Translations under genes and position numbers: made by a program
From: Caulobacter ginsengisoli
Lineage (GTDB): Bacteria; Pseudomonadota; Alphaproteobacteria; Caulobacterales; Caulobacteraceae
NCBI RefSeq assembly: GCF_030814835.1
Contig: NZ_JAUSVS010000007.1
Location: 62,001 to 126,000, forward strand
DNA: 64,000 nt
Direction of reading: 5' to 3'
Notes under the pieces: model-generated
What the model saw: the letters and a program-made list of their open reading frames with translations, nothing else
What the model was told of the DNA's origin: nothing
Databases searched by the model: none
In this document: positions 44,015 to 51,816 of the stretch, piece after piece
Position numbering within the stretch: the stretch's first letter is position 1
Layout: each line of letters starts with the position of its first letter

Positions 44015-45436
44015 ATGAGATCGGACGAAATTTCGGATCGCCAGGCGGTGCTGATCAGGGAGCGGCTAGCTCTCTATCGTTTGTGCGCCAATCCGACTCA
44101 AAAGCGTCTGCCGATCGACAAGGTCATAGACAACATTCTCGCTTTCCAAAGGAAGGCTCTCAACTCCGACGAGGCAGTTGAGGATAGCTTTCAGGCGAGG
44201 AACTGGATGAGTCCCTCGCAATTGGTCGTCGATCCAATTGATCCGGAAGACTTGCGCGAACTCTTGGCTTTTCAGCGACGGCGAGCGTTAACCAAGCACC
44301 TGCCGAGCTTCCGCGCGTTCCTTGTTTCTCTTCCTCTTGCGAACGAAGCCGAGTTCAGCAGCTTGGAGAGTCGGGCGCGGAGAAATGAGGCCACCGCGCA
44401 GGCTGACACGAGAATTGAATCCCGCGCTAGGAATCTCATCGCATCTGTGGAGGGAGAATATTTATCTCCTGAAGCCATTACACAGAAGAATAAAGGGGTT
44501 CACGCGCTGATATATCAAAGCGGCCTTGGGGGTCAGGTTCACATTGAGATCAGGCATCTCGCCGTGACCGGTCCTGTTGATATGGTTCAGTGCAGCAAAA
44601 TTGACTACGGCAGGGTCTTGCCGTTCAGCGATGGCACTGCTTCGGCAGCCTTTCCGGGGAAGAGCCTAGCGTATACGGCTCGCGTTAACAGCGAAGCCGG
44701 ACCCGCCACATCTCTAGAGGTGAGTTTAGCGGATGTAGTATTATGTAAAAGGCTCGGCATATCCGAGAATTTGCCATCTAATTTTGCTTATGCTATTATG
44801 AATACTACATATTCCCACCGATCAATTTTGCTGGGCTATGAATTGCTTGTTGCCCCTCGATATGGGGGCGGGTTGGAAGTATTTGTGAATGACGATTTGA
44901 ACGATGCGGACAGCGGGGGGCGAGGCAACACTGAACTTATTGGTGCGACAAAGGCTGAGGATCTCAAAGCTATGATTGATGCAATCATGGCCGGCGCTAA
45001 TCCAAACGCGCGTGAACCAGAATCCCTGATGTCGCCGATCCACTGGGCCGCGCATACCGGCTCACGGAAGGCTTCCTACCTCCTTCGCTACGGCGGGTAT
45101 CCAAACTTTGACGAAGAAACTGCTGAGGTGGAAGGGATCATCGACGCATATTCAGATCCCGAAGCTGTCCGCTCCGCTCTTGCGGAATGCGCCTTGAGGC
45201 TGGATCGCTTGGCCCTGGATGCTGGCGGGGCCTACGCATCAGCTCATGTCAAATGCTTCGAGGCCACGACCGACGCCGGTCGGATAGCGTTTCTGCACTA
45301 CCGCGAATTGGTCAACGATGAATACGGGGCGGCCCAAAGGCGCGGCTTACCCTATGACATGCAGGCTCCCAGAGGCTCCCCTTTTTCCAACATCGAGGTC
45401 GATCCCGCCTGGGGCGATCAGCCAACGATACTCTGA
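44015..45436 (+). CDS. Hypothetical protein with an ankyrin-like segment
   Basis: A 473-residue protein of unknown function. The N-terminal half is helical and charged. Near residue 340 lies MSPIHWAAHTGSRKASYLLRYGGYPNF, which resembles a single ankyrin repeat (xPLHxAAxxG...LLxxGAxPN). The preceding region (MIDAIMAGANPN) looks like the end of another unit. Its stop is 16 bp from the stop of the convergent zincin-like gene. Lower GC than the chromosome. Probable cargo. Confidence 0.6.
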   Translation: MRSDEISDRQAVLIRERLALYRLCANPTQKRLPIDKVIDNILAFQRKALNSDEAVEDSFQARNWMSPSQLVVDPIDPEDLRELLAFQRRRALTKHLPSFRAFLVSLPLANEAEFSSLESRARRNEATAQADTRIESRARNLIASVEGEYLSPEAITQKNKGVHALIYQSGLGGQVHIEIRHLAVTGPVDMVQCSKIDYGRVLPFSDGTASAAFPGKSLAYTARVNSEAGPATSLEVSLADVVLCKRLGISENLPSNFAYAIMNTTYSHRSILLGYELLVAPRYGGGLEVFVNDDLNDADSGGRGNTELIGATKAEDLKAMIDAIMAGANPNAREPESLMSPIHWAAHTGSRKASYLLRYGGYPNFDEETAEVEGIIDAYSDPEAVRSALAECALRLDRLALDAGGAYASAHVKCFEATTDAGRIAFLHYRELVNDEYGAAQRRGLPYDMQAPRGSPFSNIEVDPAWGDQPTIL

Positions 45437-45452
45437 GCAATTCACCTCTCGC

Positions 45453-47141
45453 CTAAAGTATGTCTCGCCCGTTCACACAGCTGAGCGTCATTAGTTGCAA
45501 TACGAGACCAAAGTTAAGGGTGAGTTCCGTCAAGCCACCTTCATCAACTCGCAGGTTGATGAACGGTGCTACGTCGTTGAGCGAGCTCGGTACGTTTACA
45601 CAAATCATCACCTCTCCGCTGGGCTCAATACCGACGTATACGGCGATGGCCGTTGGTCGCCCTGCCGCGGATGAATGGAACTCCACACGCCCAAAGCCAA
45701 CACTGCCCTGCAAGTCGCCCAACAAGCCTGCGAGCGATGCTGGTGTGACGTACTTTCCGTGAATGCATCGAACTCGCTCGTTTGGCGTACTGTTGCCAAA
45801 ATTAAGGGTGCTGCTAGCCAGAATCTCTTGAATACGCGGAATATCATCCATGTATTCAATGAATTCTCGCTCCGGTAAAATTAGCCCGGGTTCTCTTTCG
45901 TCAAAGAAACCGATGCCGTCCGCTTGAATAACTGAGACGCAGAAAATTCTCGGGTTCGATCTATGGAATTCCGTGATTACGTCGAGAACTTCCGCTATCT
46001 GCTCTCGTTCGGCGAGAAGCCTGAACGCCACATTGACTTCGCTCTCGATAGCCTGTTCCGAAAGGCCGTATATGACGAGCCTACCGTCTACCCCCTGGAT
46101 GATCGAGATAGCTATTCCGCCTCGCTGCATTCTGCGAAGGCTTCCTGTAAGTGCCGCAGTCGAAAACCGCAGGAAATTTGACCGATCTGTAGGCAAAATG
46201 CCGTAGTCTAAACTCCTTTGGAGCCGAGCGACGGCATCTCTCTGATCGGGTCCACTTTCGGTAAGGCGATCTACGGACGCGCTCTTGATGCGCTTGCTTT
46301 CTCTGAATGCAAAATACCAGCGATCAAATCGACCGTGTACTACTCGGCCAATGTCCAAGACGGTGGGGATTGGTATGCATTCTTCCAAGGCTTCGTAGAC
46401 CGCAGGCGCGATTCTTTCGCGCAACATCTGCTTACCGGAAGCGCTGGACAAACCGTTCAAATCAATCCTGTGAGTATTGTTTAGGCCGTGATCGCTAATG
46501 TCTCGCAGGCTATTTTCCCAAAGATTGTCCTCCGGGAGCCTGCGAACCGCGTCGTCTAAAGCGTCAAAGAAAGCGAAATCTTTGCACGATTCCCACCACT
46601 TCATTAGCCTGTCAGTTGGTCCCGAAATATCATTGTAGATGTCCGTATAAAACCAATCATCCCAGTCCAGAATGCGGATGCGTGGCGAACTGAAGGCCCA
46701 GGCAGAAACCAGCTCTGAGATCACGCACTTCACATGCCAACTTTGCGTGTACCTCGATAGGGGAATTTCAAAAGTATCAAAGTACAGCTTGTAGTCCCGA
46801 TTGAGGGCGCAAATCCGCCCATCTATTTCGGCGTGGCTTCCGGCCGCTATGCCCTGGAAGGTGGCCGCCGCTTCGTGGGCAAACATAGCGTCCTGCGTAA
46901 GAAATTCGGTTAGGTGAGCTGCCTTTTCTCTTTCGTCCTGGCGTTGGGAGAGTCGTGTTCTGGACCCGACCACCAACTGAAGAAGGCCGTCGGGCGTACC
47001 CTCAAAGATTCGCTTGTGTACTTCCTCGTGGAGCCAGACCGCTTCGTCCGAAGCGTGCTCCAGATTGATCTGGGTGACGTCGCCATCGCAGAGGCCCGCC
47101 ACTGTTTCAAATTCGATCTTGTAAGGGCGATAGGTAGACAT
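45453..47141 (-). CDS. HExxH metallopeptidase-like protein
   Basis: A 562-residue protein I do not recognise as a whole. Residues 38-42 are HEEVH, a zinc HExxH motif, followed by FEGTPDGLLQL. E90 in FAHEAAATFQG could be a third ligand, as in gluzincins. The rest is long, mostly mixed alpha/beta, with no signal peptide, so it is probably cytosolic. It is the third gene of a leftward cluster after two nuclease-like genes (29 bp after the CoiA-like gene). Peptidase activity is inferred from the motif. Confidence 0.6.
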   Translation of the reverse strand: MSTYRPYKIEFETVAGLCDGDVTQINLEHASDEAVWLHEEVHKRIFEGTPDGLLQLVVGSRTRLSQRQDEREKAAHLTEFLTQDAMFAHEAAATFQGIAAGSHAEIDGRICALNRDYKLYFDTFEIPLSRYTQSWHVKCVISELVSAWAFSSPRIRILDWDDWFYTDIYNDISGPTDRLMKWWESCKDFAFFDALDDAVRRLPEDNLWENSLRDISDHGLNNTHRIDLNGLSSASGKQMLRERIAPAVYEALEECIPIPTVLDIGRVVHGRFDRWYFAFRESKRIKSASVDRLTESGPDQRDAVARLQRSLDYGILPTDRSNFLRFSTAALTGSLRRMQRGGIAISIIQGVDGRLVIYGLSEQAIESEVNVAFRLLAEREQIAEVLDVITEFHRSNPRIFCVSVIQADGIGFFDEREPGLILPEREFIEYMDDIPRIQEILASSTLNFGNSTPNERVRCIHGKYVTPASLAGLLGDLQGSVGFGRVEFHSSAAGRPTAIAVYVGIEPSGEVMICVNVPSSLNDVAPFINLRVDEGGLTELTLNFGLVLQLMTLSCVNGRDIL

Positions 47142-47170
47142 GATCCCGATTTACCGCTCGAAAGTCATCC

Positions 47171-48418
47171 TCACTCACCAAAGACATCAGGGAACAGTGC
47201 GATGGCAATCTGGCCTGGAATTGTGCCGCGATCACATTGATTCACATTACGAATGGCATCTGCATACTTCTGCCGCGTGGTCGGCCGCTCCATGAGGTCT
47301 TGATGGCCGGTCCTGATGGCAGCCGTTCGCACAATCCGTGCGTAGGGCAATCGAACCGGTCCGTTGAAGAAGGTGTGCAGCTTCTCGACGAGGTTCGTCT
47401 GGCGCGACGCGATAGGCCTCCCCTCGATTAGCGAAAGCAGCGTGTTGAGGAGCGCGCGAATATCTGCCTCAATCATCTCATCGACGGTGGCCGGCTGGAG
47501 GCCGAGACGCGCGATAATCTCGGCCATGAAAGCGCGATTGGCCTCCCATGACGGGCCATACTCGACCGCCTCGGCAAGCCATCGCGACCTGAAATCGAGA
47601 TGCCAGGGCAACGGTGGTTCGACGGCGTACGGCAGACCCGTGGCCGGCCAGGTGAGTTCGCTAAGCCCGAAAACTCCCGAAGCCCACCATCCGTCTTTTT
47701 CCCAATAGGCCTTCAGCAGGAAGCGCCCTTCTTGGGCCGAACGCGCCAGGGTCTCGTCATCAAGCGTGAGCAGGTTCTTGCTGTGGGAATAGAAAATGTC
47801 CTCGAACGCGGTGATCAGCTTCCGGCGCTCGACAGGCACGAAGTTCCACGCCAGCCAGATCAGGTGAAACCCTTCCCGCTGGTAGAAGTGCTCGCGGGCG
47901 TCGATGATCGGCAGCTGTGTGCTGGAGAGTTGGATCTCAAACGCAATGTTCCGCCCGTCATGGACGGCGCGAACGTCAGGTCGGCGTGTTCCCGCTGCAG
48001 ACGATAGATACTCGTCGATGATGACCGACCCGGAGGCGGTCAGCGGATCGCGGCGCAGACCGTCGCCGACCTGATGCTTGAGCCACAAATGCAGCGGGCT
48101 TTCCTGCGCCCCCTGAAATTGGTTGGCGCTGTTCTGATCAATCGTAGCGGGATCGCCGGTCCACCACGGGCAAGCTTGAGGCGCTCCCTTGTGGTGTCGC
48201 CAGAACGGAAGGCGCGTGGTCGGCTCACGCGGCGCATACACAGCATGGCCGCACAGATCGCAGGCAAATGCCGCGCCGCCCTCGCGACGGGCGGTGACCG
48301 CTCCGCGCCTGATCTCCTGGTAGCGATCCGCATCGACGAGGAGCAGATCGTCGCTCGTAATGACCTTGCTTGTCGAAAGGTCGATCGCGCGCTGAATGGT
48401 TCTCTGTGGCTTCCTCAT
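47171..48418 (-). CDS. CoiA/DUF6035-like nuclease with zinc finger
   Basis: A 415-residue protein. A zinc-binding part has C53 and C56 (ACDLCGHAV), H75/H76 (FWRHHKG) and C83 (QACPW). A nuclease-like PD-(D/E)xK region follows: RRPDVRAVHDGRNIAFEIQLS with D148, E161 and Q163, as in CoiA-like proteins. A helical C-terminal half of about 230 residues follows. CoiA is a competence protein; similar standalone forms occur in mobile-element cargo. Predicted role: DNA cleavage in defence or DNA processing. Confidence 0.65.
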   Translation of the reverse strand: MRKPQRTIQRAIDLSTSKVITSDDLLLVDADRYQEIRRGAVTARREGGAAFACDLCGHAVYAPREPTTRLPFWRHHKGAPQACPWWTGDPATIDQNSANQFQGAQESPLHLWLKHQVGDGLRRDPLTASGSVIIDEYLSSAAGTRRPDVRAVHDGRNIAFEIQLSSTQLPIIDAREHFYQREGFHLIWLAWNFVPVERRKLITAFEDIFYSHSKNLLTLDDETLARSAQEGRFLLKAYWEKDGWWASGVFGLSELTWPATGLPYAVEPPLPWHLDFRSRWLAEAVEYGPSWEANRAFMAEIIARLGLQPATVDEMIEADIRALLNTLLSLIEGRPIASRQTNLVEKLHTFFNGPVRLPYARIVRTAAIRTGHQDLMERPTTRQKYADAIRNVNQCDRGTIPGQIAIALFPDVFGE

Positions 48419-48503
48419 ATTTCGCTCGGCATCAGGCCGGCGGTCGCAGCGACTCGGAGGCCAACCCAGAGTCTAGCTCAGCTCCACTGGGCTTATCCAA
48501 GAA

Positions 48504-49199
48504 CTACATTTCGAGACCCCGCGTGTGGTCGTTCGGGTGCAGAAGGATCACCTTGTCCCATCCCTCGGTGCTGACGTGCGGAGACAGCTGACTGCGCTCC
48601 TCTGCATTGAGGTCTGCTCCGATATGGTCGGGAAGGACCAACCACCATTCGGGATACCTCGCCCGATGCGGCGCGACCTTTCGGGCCTTTTCCGAAACAC
48701 AGAGGTTCAGGTTGCGGATGATCTCGGCTCCGACAAACCCACCAGCGTCGCGGTCCGCGAGCGCACCGAGCATGAAATAGTGCTCCGTCGGTATTCCCGC
48801 CCGCCGCACATCCATCTCAAAGTTGCCGAACTTGAACGCGGCTTCATCCAGCGGCGGTTCCTTCTGAAGGGCCGCTAGTGCCGCCCGGATCTCACGCTTG
48901 ATCCGCTTCCAATCAAATGGACGCCAGAAGTAGACCGATACCCACCAGCCACGTCCTTCCAGCGGCGCTCCATACTTCGGCAGCATCCCCTTCAGAAAGC
49001 CGATGATCGTCGCCTGTCCGGTCTCCAAACCCTCCGCAGCGTCCGCTCGCTCGAAAGTCTGGTTGAGCCGGCGCACTTCAACGGCAATGCGGCCATCGAC
49101 AAGAAAGTCGGGCGGCACGTTCCCATCCGGCTCATAGACGACCTCACCTATGTCCAGGTGCTTCAGATACGCTTCGACTAGCTGCTCCGACGAATCCAT
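48504..49199 (-). CDS. PD-(D/E)XK-like hypothetical protein
   Basis: A 231-residue protein. Residues 28-44, VPPDFLVDGRIAVEVRRL, resemble the D-x(n)-E-x-[KQR] core of small nucleases (D31, E41, R43). A helical and mixed C-terminal part follows. First gene of the cluster ending in the HExxH gene: 85 bp upstream of the CoiA-like gene, same strand. The nuclease assignment is tentative; Arg replaces the usual Lys. Confidence 0.5.
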   Translation of the reverse strand: MDSSEQLVEAYLKHLDIGEVVYEPDGNVPPDFLVDGRIAVEVRRLNQTFERADAAEGLETGQATIIGFLKGMLPKYGAPLEGRGWWVSVYFWRPFDWKRIKREIRAALAALQKEPPLDEAAFKFGNFEMDVRRAGIPTEHYFMLGALADRDAGGFVGAEIIRNLNLCVSEKARKVAPHRARYPEWWLVLPDHIGADLNAEERSQLSPHVSTEGWDKVILLHPNDHTRGLEM

Positions 49200-49544
49200 A
49201 CCTCATTATGCCAAGCCTTCTGCTCCAACACAGACCGCAAGATGTGTTCGGTGATACCGAACCACTTGCCAAGGGGCCGCTGCGCACCCCGTTGGATCCC
49301 CCGGCGCAATGGCGCTTCACCACACCCGCTCCTGACGTCGGAGCTAGTTCAGCGCCATACCATCGTGTGGACGCTGGACCACCATTCAAGGGAGCCTTCG
49401 AGCTGCCCCTGAAAACCCCATGACCAAGGAGAGACTTCCGCTCTCTCCCTGGACCCCATCGGCCAAGGGCGTTCCTGCCCCATGGACCCTGACCAACCGT
49501 CCGCCGATTGGATGCGCGCACCAGACCTGGCCCAGCGAGGCTGG
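49200..49544. other. Gene-free intergenic region
   Basis: About 345 bp between the nuclease-like gene (leftward) and the toxin-antitoxin operon (rightward). Short open frames occur on both strands but none has a convincing start or recognisable protein. Both divergent promoters must be in it or at its right end. Confidence 0.4.
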
Positions 49545-49596
49545 GCGTCAATGACGCACTATTTCCTTGCCGGAAAGGGCGTCATTGACGTATAAT
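49545..49596 (+). promoter_or_regulatory. Toxin-antitoxin promoter with two CGTCAwTGACG sites
   Basis: GCGTCAATGACGC (49545-49557) is a perfect palindrome. A near-copy, GCGTCATTGACGT (49579-49591), is centred 34 bp away. TATAAT lies at 49591-49596 and a -35-like TTGCCG at 49567-49572, an 18-bp spacer. The second site abuts the -10 box, an ideal autorepressor arrangement for the HTH antitoxin. Confidence 0.65.
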
Positions 49597-49603
49597 GGTC
49601 TGG

Positions 49604-49960
49604 ATGAAGACAAAGCTCCTCACCGTCGTCGAAATGCCGATCTATCTCCGCCAGGCGGAGAAGATCTGGAGCGACGAGGAGAGGGCCGCCCTGGTCGATC
49701 ACATCGCCCGCAACCCTGAAAGCGGCGTCCTTATCCCGGACACCGGCGGGGTGCGGAAAATGCGATGGGGCCGAGCTGGTAGCGGCAAGCGCGGCGGTGC
49801 GCGGGTGATCTACTTCTACCACCACACCGATGCGCCGCTTTACCTCTTGCTGGCCTACGCCAAGGCGCAGCGCGAGGACATGACACAGGACGAGAAGAAG
49901 GCTGTTGCCGCACTTGCGGCCAGCCTCAAACAGCAAAACCCCTCAGAGAGGAGGACGTAA
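49604..49960 (+). CDS. RelE/HigB-like toxin
   Basis: A 118-residue protein of RelE-like size and pattern: LVDHIARNPESGVLIPDTGGVRKMRWG, then GGARVIYFYHHTDAPLYLLLAYAKAQRED. This matches the type II toxin fold that cleaves mRNA at the ribosome. The stop overlaps the ATG of the HTH antitoxin by one base. The ATG at 49604 would be the first transcribed codon of the promoter, so translation may be leaderless; an ATG at 49595 lies in the -10 box. Confidence 0.8.
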   Translation: MKTKLLTVVEMPIYLRQAEKIWSDEERAALVDHIARNPESGVLIPDTGGVRKMRWGRAGSGKRGGARVIYFYHHTDAPLYLLLAYAKAQREDMTQDEKKAVAALAASLKQQNPSERRT

Positions 49961-50250
49961 TGAGCACGACTTTTGGACAAGACTTGATCGCCAGCCTCAC
50001 CGAGGCGGTCGATCATGCAAAAGGAAACAAGACCGGTGCGCGTGAGCACTTGGTGGAGGTGCCGGATGTGCGCTCGCTGCGAGAGCAGCTTGCGATGTCG
50101 CAGCAGGCGTTTGCGAGCGCCTATAGAATTCCGCTCGCAACCCTCAAGGGCTGGGAGCAGGGCCGTCGCCAGCCGGATGCGACCGCAGCCGCGTTTCTCA
50201 GCGTGATCGCCCGTCTTCCCAAAGAGACGCTGGCTGCGCTGAAAAACTAA
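49960..50250 (+). CDS. HTH-type antitoxin (HigA-like)
   Basis: A 96-residue protein. The C-terminal half is an XRE helix-turn-helix: VRSLREQLAMSQQAFASAYRIPLATLKGWEQGRRQPD. It overlaps the RelE-like toxin gene by 1 bp and should neutralise it and repress the operon through the sites at 49545-49591. Toxin-first gene order is typical for HigBA-type pairs. Confidence 0.83.
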   Translation: MSTTFGQDLIASLTEAVDHAKGNKTGAREHLVEVPDVRSLREQLAMSQQAFASAYRIPLATLKGWEQGRRQPDATAAAFLSVIARLPKETLAALKN

Positions 50251-50260
50251 GCCTGAAACC

Positions 50261-51763
50261 ATGACCGACACGCCCGCCGATCAGCAGGCCGCTTCGCCCG
50301 CGAAATCTCTTTATCGATTCCGCTCGACTGACGCCCTGATCGGCATGCGCGCCGAGCTGGAAAATCTCGAAATCTTTTTCTCCTCACCGGAGCAGCTCAA
50401 CGATCCGCTGGAGGGCTTCAAGGATTTTGTGTGGGACGGCGATGCCATCGTCTGGAAAAATCACATCCGCCACTACCTGCTGTGTCTGATGCACACGCTC
50501 ATGACCACGATGGTGATGGGCGGCGAGTATCAGGCGATCAGCGAGCACGACTTCACACTCCACACCGAAGAGGACATGCCGACTCCGCAGATGAGGGAGA
50601 TGTACGGCGATATCTGCGGGGCGTTCTTCGCTGATGAGCGCGCGGCGGCATATCCGGGCTTGATTGCAGCTCGCGGGCCGATCCGGCGGGACGAAGTGCT
50701 GCACTATTTCCGAACCCTGCACGGCCGGGCCGTCACCACGATCTTGCAGACTTTCGTGAAGCGCCGCCTGGGTCCCGAAAGCCTTGTCACCGGGCCAATG
50801 GCGGCATTTGGTGAGACGCAGCTTCTGGATGATAAATATTTCGCGCTGCTGGCCCAGGTCGAAGTGGAGGCTGGAAAGCCAGGGGCCAGGGATGCGCTCT
50901 TCGCCGCGTCCACCAACACATTTGAGCAGATGCAGCTCATCCGCCTCTGCGACGACACCGTCCCGCAGAACGGTTGGACGTCAATCCTCACCGACTTCCC
51001 GCCCGTCTACATCGACCGGCTCGACCAGCTCCTGTACCCGGATTGGTACACGGCCTGCTTCACGGACAACTACAGCCACACTGCGATGTGGGGAAACTAC
51101 GCCGACAGCCATAGGGGAATCTGTCTGGAGTTCGGCGTCACCGCAGACAAGAGCGGGAAGTACCGGCTGCCGCTCTACGGTCAGGTTGGGATAGGCGGCA
51201 ACAAGGACGGGACGCGACCGATCTTCGGCTGGACCGATCTCCAATTCGACCCGGTTATCTATGGAGAGTCGGCAATCGAGGTCGATTTCTTCCGCTCGCT
51301 CGGGCGGCTTGGTAGGCAGGCTCTGGTCTCTAGCTGGTTCGCGAATGAGAGCGGCCAGCGCAGTATCTGCGCCGACGAAGTCTTGGGCGAAAACGAAGAA
51401 TGGCGCCAAGCCTATTGGAGGCGCTACCACGACGCCGCGATCAGGAAATTGCGGGACTGGGCTCACGAGGGTGAGCATCGGTTGGTCCTTAGCGCTGGCC
51501 TCAGCGGCTCGAAGGAAACCGCAGCGCGAAAGCTGAAATTCAAACCCGAAAGCCTGACTGGCATCATCTTCGGGATCCGCACAACGCCGAGCGACAAGGC
51601 CAAGGTGATCAGGATAGTGCAGGAGAAGTGGGCGGCCGGAAATCAAACGTGCCCGGACTTCTATCAGGCCCACTACGCGCCAGAGTCCGGCAAAATCGAG
51701 CGCTCAAAATACGGCCTCCTATCAGGCGCGGCGCTCTCCCGAAGCTCGTCGAGTCGCTCATGA
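50261..51763 (+). CDS. DUF2971 family protein
   Basis: A 500-residue protein of the DUF2971 type. The N-terminal signature is LYRFRSTDALIGMRAELENLEIFFSSPEQLNDPLEGF. The central AMWGNYADSHRGICLEF is the second family motif. Activity unknown. It starts 10 bp after the antitoxin stop, so the three genes form one transcript. Its length (about 500) exceeds many DUF2971 members (about 250-350) because of a long helical insert near 70-250. Could be an accessory effector of the toxin system. Confidence 0.8.
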   Translation: MTDTPADQQAASPAKSLYRFRSTDALIGMRAELENLEIFFSSPEQLNDPLEGFKDFVWDGDAIVWKNHIRHYLLCLMHTLMTTMVMGGEYQAISEHDFTLHTEEDMPTPQMREMYGDICGAFFADERAAAYPGLIAARGPIRRDEVLHYFRTLHGRAVTTILQTFVKRRLGPESLVTGPMAAFGETQLLDDKYFALLAQVEVEAGKPGARDALFAASTNTFEQMQLIRLCDDTVPQNGWTSILTDFPPVYIDRLDQLLYPDWYTACFTDNYSHTAMWGNYADSHRGICLEFGVTADKSGKYRLPLYGQVGIGGNKDGTRPIFGWTDLQFDPVIYGESAIEVDFFRSLGRLGRQALVSSWFANESGQRSICADEVLGENEEWRQAYWRRYHDAAIRKLRDWAHEGEHRLVLSAGLSGSKETAARKLKFKPESLTGIIFGIRTTPSDKAKVIRIVQEKWAAGNQTCPDFYQAHYAPESGKIERSKYGLLSGAALSRSSSSRS

Positions 51764-51816
51764 GCGGATCGGCGCGCCGGTCATGATCGACGTCGTCGAT
51801 AGGCGGCATTACATCG

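Noticed and set aside
49144..49551. Minus-strand 135-codon frame in the gap before the toxin operon
   Set aside because: Overlaps the start of the nuclease-like gene, unusual Gly/Ser composition, no family pattern; left as unexplained intergenic DNA.
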